A stretch of DNA of 18,030 nucleotides from Prevotellaceae bacterium UBA711 (GTDB lineage: Bacteria; Bacteroidota; Bacteroidia; Bacteroidales; Bacteroidaceae), in assembly GCA_002297545.1 (NCBI GenBank), contig DBLZ01000069.1:3011-21040 (forward strand). Direction: 5' to 3'. The position numbers were made by a program, and so were the translations under genes. Of this stretch, positions 14,695-18,030 are shown piece after piece (positions within the stretch are counted from its first letter, which is position 1; every line of letters starts with the position of its first letter). Under the pieces are notes generated by a model. It was not told the origin of the DNA, made no database searches, and saw only the letters and a program-made list of their open reading frames with translations.

Positions 14695-15675
14695 TTACCA
14701 CTCTGTCCTTTTTTCAAATGGATCAAGATAGTCAATCTCTTTTATCTCCTGTAGAGGTAAAAATGCACCATATTGACGTATCCTTTCCAACAGTTCCCGG
14801 CTGGCATTCCTCTCCAAGTGTGCAATGACACACTGTTCATGGCTTGGTGTGTTCACCTCGTATGTTGTCTTACGGTTTAGCCACACACAACGTTTGCATT
14901 GGTAGGCATCACAGTTACGACATATTGGAGCATGGTCAAGACGGTACAATTGTGGGTTCTTTATGTCAAGCCCATTCTTCAAGTCGCCGATACTATATTT
15001 TGCCTTACCAAGGCCAAAGTCTTCATTATCGCTGGCAAAGTAGAAAGCAGGGCATACATAGAACCGTCCGTCAGGTGCCAAAGTGATATTCTCCCAACCT
15101 GCATTGCAGTTATTCATCTTGTCAAGCATCATGCGGTCGGTAAGTATATTCAACTGAGGAGATTTCCCGTCTACATGAAGCTTCTCAATCGAATCCGATA
15201 GCGAGGACAACACGTTTTTATATTTGTCAAAATCATCATTCGTGAAGTTTTCAACATCTGTGATAACAACGTTCAATCGCCTTACCTTTCCAAGAATAGA
15301 TTTCAAAGAATGATATCTGTCAAACAGGTCTGCCTTTGATGTACGCAAGACATAGGTGGAATTTTCCTTAAACGGCAAGAAATCCACAGCAGTCCACTCG
15401 TGCATAACAATAACATCTGCATGGGCTATCAGATTCTTGTCCTCACACAGAGAGGACACAATATCGCTGTGGTCGATGCTGTCTATGACATCCTTATATT
15501 CCTGAGGCAACTCATAGTCAGGATACACGAACTGTATCATCAGGTTCTCCTTCATGGCATAAAGGATGCCCTGCCTAAGGGTGTCCAATGGCAACAGTTT
15601 CTTAGCTTTGCTTCCTTCGTAATGGCAATAGGACGTACTGGTGTCATCCAGTAATATAATAAGATATTGTACCAT
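14695..15675 (-). CDS. CXXX-repeat peptide maturase, SPASM-like but without radical SAM motif
   Basis: This 326-aa protein starts 3 bp after the radical SAM maturase stop. There is no N-terminal CxxxCxxC; the first 185 residues look like a degenerate barrel (MVQYLIILLDDTSTSYCHYEG start). The C-terminal half has SPASM-type Cys: C190 (NNCNAGWENITLAPDGRFYVC) and C208, then C252, C255, C260 and C263 (ICRNCDAYQCKRCVW) and C282, matching auxiliary iron-sulfur cluster binding. It corresponds, by memory, to the family annotated as CXXX repeat peptide maturase. It probably forms a complex with the active radical SAM enzyme as a precursor-binding or cluster-bearing partner; that is inference. Confidence 0.8.
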   Translation of the reverse strand: MVQYLIILLDDTSTSYCHYEGSKAKKLLPLDTLRQGILYAMKENLMIQFVYPDYELPQEYKDVIDSIDHSDIVSSLCEDKNLIAHADVIVMHEWTAVDFLPFKENSTYVLRTSKADLFDRYHSLKSILGKVRRLNVVITDVENFTNDDFDKYKNVLSSLSDSIEKLHVDGKSPQLNILTDRMMLDKMNNCNAGWENITLAPDGRFYVCPAFYFASDNEDFGLGKAKYSIGDLKNGLDIKNPQLYRLDHAPICRNCDAYQCKRCVWLNRKTTYEVNTPSHEQCVIAHLERNASRELLERIRQYGAFLPLQEIKEIDYLDPFEKRTEW

Positions 15676-15678
15676 GGC

Positions 15679-16929
15679 TTAACAGATATTGTTGTTTACA
15701 TTTCGCTTGTTCTTCTCATACTCTTCACGTCGGCCCTCCTGTTCCAGCTTGTGGAACAGTTTGTTCCAATAGTAGTTGTTGGCACGCACCCTGGCTTTGT
15801 GCATCTTGCAGATGGCTATGCTTCGCTGATATGCAGTAGGAGTATTTGCCGCATCATAGTTCTCACCTTGACACCAGGCACAACCGCTGGCCACTTCGCA
15901 GTCAATGCATTCCTGCTTACTTTGTGTGCAACGATCAAGCATGAGGAACGGACGCAACTTATTCTTATCTATACCATCATGGATATTACCTATTGTCCAT
16001 GCCTTTTTGTCACGCAAAGAGTATTGCGCAAACCTGGTACATGGATAAAATATGCCATTGGCATCAATGGCCAGCATCCTACCGGCACCGCACCAGTTAT
16101 TGTTATCCATGACCTTGTCCATCGGCTTACCTATATTCTCCGAGAAGAACGAACAGGCGTAGTCCGTATAGTATCCTCCATCTATAATGGCATCGGCCAG
16201 TTGCATCAACTGCTCCTCAAACAGGGTATCGTCTCCCTCATGCCATACATCCTCAAAGACGCAGTTTATATTCACCTCATGTATTCCCAAGGAGTATAAA
16301 TGCAGTACACTCTCTTTTATATAAGGTATATCAGCACTGCTTATCGTAACCTTTGTACCGGCACCAGGAAACTGTCCCAGCCATAGCGGTATATTCTTTA
16401 CTACATCAACATACGAACCATGTTCTTCCTCCCCCGGCCTGGGCATTATTCCTTTCTCCATATCCGGTGTTTTCCAGATACGGTTAAGGTCATGTTTACG
16501 TTGTGTGCCATCAATGGTGATACCTATGCTTAGATGTTCCCGGTTCTTCTTTATGAAGTCCTGTACCTTCTGGGTATGATAGTTGATGCCGTTCGTTGAG
16601 AAAGAGAAACGATAAGAGTTGAACCAGTGATGCTTTCGCCTGAACATCTCTATTTTCAGATAGTCACATATCTTGTCTATCAAGTCTATCTCTAGGAAAG
16701 GCTCACCACCAATGAAGTCCCAAACCACGCTCTCTTCCTGAAATTCATCTTCATGGTCAAGAATATAGTCAATAGCCTGCTTGGCTACCTCCCAGGACAT
16801 TCTTTCTTTAGAGTTCTTACCAACTAGGTAGCAATATTTGCAGGCTAATTGGCAGTCCTTGGTGACAATAAATGTGATATCCTTGGCAATATTATCCTGC
16901 CACGTTATTTTGTTTTCTTTAATCTCCAT
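15679..16929 (-). CDS. Radical SAM/SPASM peptide maturase, CXXX-repeat target family
   Basis: This is a 416-aa cytoplasmic enzyme. The radical SAM cluster motif is C26-x3-C30-x2-C33 (KDCQLACKYCYL), with the SAM-binding GGEP at 74-77 and barrel strands including GITIDGTQRKHD (136-147). The C-terminal SPASM region has C280, C297, C334, C341, C344, C350, C353 and C374 (ECIDCEVASGCAWCQGE), enough for two auxiliary [4Fe-4S] clusters. Comparable enzymes make thioether or C-C crosslinks on ribosomal peptides. The targets are surely the neighbouring Cys-x3 precursors, since three of them surround it. It is 49 bp downstream of precursor C, separated by a 12-bp hairpin. The protein ends NNNIC, an unusual terminal Cys. 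Confidence 0.9.
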   Translation of the reverse strand: MEIKENKITWQDNIAKDITFIVTKDCQLACKYCYLVGKNSKERMSWEVAKQAIDYILDHEDEFQEESVVWDFIGGEPFLEIDLIDKICDYLKIEMFRRKHHWFNSYRFSFSTNGINYHTQKVQDFIKKNREHLSIGITIDGTQRKHDLNRIWKTPDMEKGIMPRPGEEEHGSYVDVVKNIPLWLGQFPGAGTKVTISSADIPYIKESVLHLYSLGIHEVNINCVFEDVWHEGDDTLFEEQLMQLADAIIDGGYYTDYACSFFSENIGKPMDKVMDNNNWCGAGRMLAIDANGIFYPCTRFAQYSLRDKKAWTIGNIHDGIDKNKLRPFLMLDRCTQSKQECIDCEVASGCAWCQGENYDAANTPTAYQRSIAICKMHKARVRANNYYWNKLFHKLEQEGRREEYEKNKRNVNNNIC

Positions 16930-16939
16930 GTTTTCTTTA

Positions 16940-16971
16940 GTTAATCGGAGGAATCATATCCTCCGATTAAC
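16940..16971 (-). terminator. Intercistronic 12-bp hairpin between precursor C and radical SAM gene
   Basis: GTTAATCGGAGG (16940-16951) and CCTCCGATTAAC (16960-16971) are perfectly complementary around an 8-nt loop. No U-tract follows on the minus strand, so it is more likely a partial terminator, processing site or 3' stabiliser that keeps precursor mRNA above enzyme mRNA, as in many RiPP operons. Confidence 0.7.
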
Positions 16972-16978
16972 ACACTAA

Positions 16979-17239
16979 TTAATACCTTGAAGTACTTGTG
17001 CATCCTCTCATGCACGAACCAGAACAACTATGAGCACATCCTCTACATGTTCCCTTACATGCACCCATACAAGTTGCTGTACATGCATCTATTCTACATC
17101 CCATGGCAGTCGCAGCCTTAGAAACTATCGGACTACCTGCTACTGCAAGAAATGCAACAATTGGCAATGCACCTTTGGCTGCTTTCTTGAAGAACTCGCG
17201 TCTTGACTGCAGTTCTTCGTTTTGGTTCTTTTTCTCCAT
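16979..17239 (-). CDS. CXXX-repeat RiPP precursor C with Tat signal
   Basis: The precursor is 86 aa from the ATG at 17239 (MEKKNQNEELQSRREFFKK). The frame is open upstream to 17410 but crosses an RNA terminator and has no homology-like features, so the shorter start is chosen. It has a clear Tat signal, SRREFFKKAAKG (12-23), then GALPIVAFLAVAGSPIVSKA with a likely cleavage after SKA or KAA. The core Cys are at 48, 53, 57, 61, 65, 68, 72, 76 and 80: period four except a CxxxxC at 48-53 and a CxxC at 65-68. Residues between are Gly, Thr, Ser, Ala and basic. It is first in the operon, just before the hairpin, so it is probably the most expressed gene. Confidence 0.85.
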   Translation of the reverse strand: MEKKNQNEELQSRREFFKKAAKGALPIVAFLAVAGSPIVSKAATAMGCRIDACTATCMGACKGTCRGCAHSCSGSCMRGCTSTSRY

Positions 17240-17315
17240 ATTGTTTGAAGATTTAGAATGCCTATCGACCTCCCAGTTTCGGCGTAAATACGTTAAAATT
17301 CTTATGTGACTATAC

Positions 17316-17412
17316 AAAAAAAAGCGTGGAGATCCGTACCTGTTACTCGTCCCACACTCTGAGGCTTCTCGCATTGCCCATCTTAGTTGAACGAGCAACG
17401 CAGAACCCACGC
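17316..17412 (-). ncRNA. Strongly folding RNA with U8 tail upstream of precursor C
   Basis: On the minus strand an outer stem pairs GCGTGG (17412-17407) with CCACGC (17329-17324), followed at once by eight T (17323-17316). Inside, 17399-17389 pairs with 17352-17342 over 11 positions, including two G-U pairs that would be mismatches on the plus strand, so the structure favours a minus-strand RNA. A small GAGAAGCCTC hairpin lies in the centre (17370-17361). It ends about 77 bp before the precursor C ATG. It could be a leader attenuator or riboswitch, or the 3' end of an independent small RNA. It matches no RNA family I can name. Confidence 0.6.
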
Positions 17413-17489
17413 CGATGAGTTTATATAACTCTCCCTATACAACACACCACTATACCTTATTTATATATAAGGGAGCCTGTGTGAAGATA

Positions 17490-17512
17490 GGGATGCTTTA
17501 TAAAAACATCCC
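17490..17512. other. Short hairpin GGGATG...CATCCC
   Basis: A 6-bp perfect stem with an A/T-rich 11-nt loop lies at the end of the minus-strand open frame 17501-17758. A second inverted repeat, CCTTAT...ATAAGG, lies nearby at 17456-17473. Either could be a processing or termination signal. Confidence 0.4.
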
Positions 17513-17758
17513 ATGAGCATCTACAGTTGCAATGTCCTGACTAAGATAGAAATTTTGCGAGAATTTCAGAGTGTCAAGAACAAAGCGCATTGTAAACGCT
17601 TTCCTATATATAGCAATTCCCTTTCCCACCCAATACCACCGTTGGTCGGATTGTTGCATCTTTCTTTCGGTTCGGCGCAGGCTGTCTCCTACATGGTAGG
17701 CGGTTGTACGCTTACTTCCACCTAAAGCAAGAGACTTCGGGAATCGTTGGCAAAGGTA
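17501..17758 (-). other. Minus-strand open region behind a -7 box, not a convincing gene
   Basis: From TACCTTTG at 17758-17751 (good -7 box) the minus strand is open without stops to TAA near 17501, giving a hydrophilic frame (e.g. SLALGGSKRTTAYHVGDSL) that has no ATG until MQQSDQRWYWVGKGIA, leaving 53 residues. It may be the transcribed leader of the RiPP operon, a structured RNA, or a dispersed intergenic element. Together with the RNA at 17316-17412 it fills most of the 617-bp gap between precursor C and the right-edge frame. Confidence 0.35.
17751..17758 (-). promoter_or_regulatory. Candidate -7 box upstream of the RiPP operon
   Basis: The minus strand reads TACCTTTG, the only TAnnTTTG match found on this strand between 17240 and 17760. 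If it drives the operon, the leader before precursor C is about 500 nt and contains the folded RNA with the U8 tail. The -33 element is not clear. Confidence 0.45.
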
Positions 17759-17797
17759 ATGAATAATTTTATAATAACCTTAAAAATAAAGGATAAT

Positions 17798-17830
17798 TTT
17801 GAACTGCAATGAAAATAGATAGTATCTTTG
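17798..17830 (+). promoter_or_regulatory. Bacteroidota promoter on plus strand (TTTG, 21 bp, TATCTTTG)
   Basis: TTTG at 17798-17801 and TATCTTTG at 17823-17830 are separated by 21 bp, the best full promoter match in the window. It points away from the RiPP operon towards the right edge. Confidence 0.65.
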
Positions 17831-17856
17831 TGACCTTATGGGAGGATGGGTGAACA

Positions 17857-18030
17857 ATGGAAGTCATGTACAAAGGAACGAAACAATATGATGACTACCT
17901 AATAATCCCAAATCGACCATTAGATTTCAAACGGCGTTTTGCCTTTATATTCGTTGGATTGCAACCGTGTTGGCGAAGGCATAGCGAGCTATGGCGAGAC
18001 AACACGGGAAGCAAGACGGCGGATAGAAAG
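17857..18030 (+). CDS. Possible partial reading frame at right edge, unknown
   Basis: The frame is open from the ATG at 17857 (MEVMYKGTKQYDDYLIIPNR) for 58 codons to the window end, 27 bp after a good promoter. No family is recognised. The second half overlaps a long inverted repeat (17965-18007), so this part may instead be a structured RNA, such as the start of a mobile intron or retroelement, with the first 30 codons a truncated host gene. Low confidence as a gene. Confidence 0.28.
   Translation, partial: MEVMYKGTKQYDDYLIIPNRPLDFKRRFAFIFVGLQPCWRRHSELWRDNTGSKTADRK
17965..18007 (+). repeat. Imperfect 43-nt inverted repeat at window edge
   Basis: The outer arms CCGTGTTG (17965-17972) and CAACACGG (18000-18007) pair perfectly, and the centre CATAG-CGAG-CTATG forms an inner 5-bp hairpin with a 4-nt loop. 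Confidence 0.6.

Noticed and set aside
17240..17410. Longer start for precursor C at 17410
   Set aside because: The extension crosses the U8 tract and folded RNA and has no leader-like features; MEKKNQ at 17239 puts the RR motif at the usual place.

Overview
The window looks like a chromosomal segment of a Bacteroidales bacterium, probably Prevotellaceae-like. The evidence is several Bacteroidota-type -7 boxes (TAnnTTTG), many lipoproteins, and Bacteroidales-type families (CatA-like acetyltransferase, DUF3160, CXXX-repeat peptide genes). Assignment below order level is inference.

Left part (1-4782): a partial CatA-like acyltransferase; a zinc-ribbon coiled-coil protein and a Nif3/DUF34 metal protein directly abutting on the minus strand; then, divergently on the plus strand, agmatine deiminase and N-carbamoylputrescine amidase (agmatine to putrescine), followed by a GNAT acetyltransferase.

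Middle part (5035-11963, all minus strand): an O-acylation pair made of an MBOAT acyltransferase, broken by one in-frame TAG, and an SGNH/DltD-like protein. Upstream of it lies a three-gene envelope operon (small lipoprotein, DUF3160 lipoprotein, CapA-family lipoprotein). The SGNH and CapA genes both end inside copies of the same 36-bp dispersed repeat, so two unrelated proteins share the C-terminal tail CIRHCxPxPGQ.

Right part (12074-17239, minus strand): the centrepiece is a CXXX-repeat RiPP operon. Its order is precursor C, hairpin, radical SAM/SPASM maturase, second (SPASM-only) maturase, precursor A, precursor B, a remnant of a duplicated accessory gene, a small exported protein, the CXXX modification-system accessory protein, tatA and tatC, then an intrinsic terminator. 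All three precursors carry twin-arginine signal peptides, and tatA starts 6 bp after the accessory gene. The layout suggests cytoplasmic radical-SAM modification of Cys-x3 repeats followed by Tat export of the finished peptides by a co-transcribed translocase. Precursor A also has a lipobox and a Bacteroidota-style surface-export signal. The flanks of the operon hold a strongly folding RNA ending in eight U residues just upstream of precursor C.

The right edge (17500-18030) has no confident gene. It holds an open frame without a good start, a good plus-strand promoter and a long inverted repeat cut by the window end.
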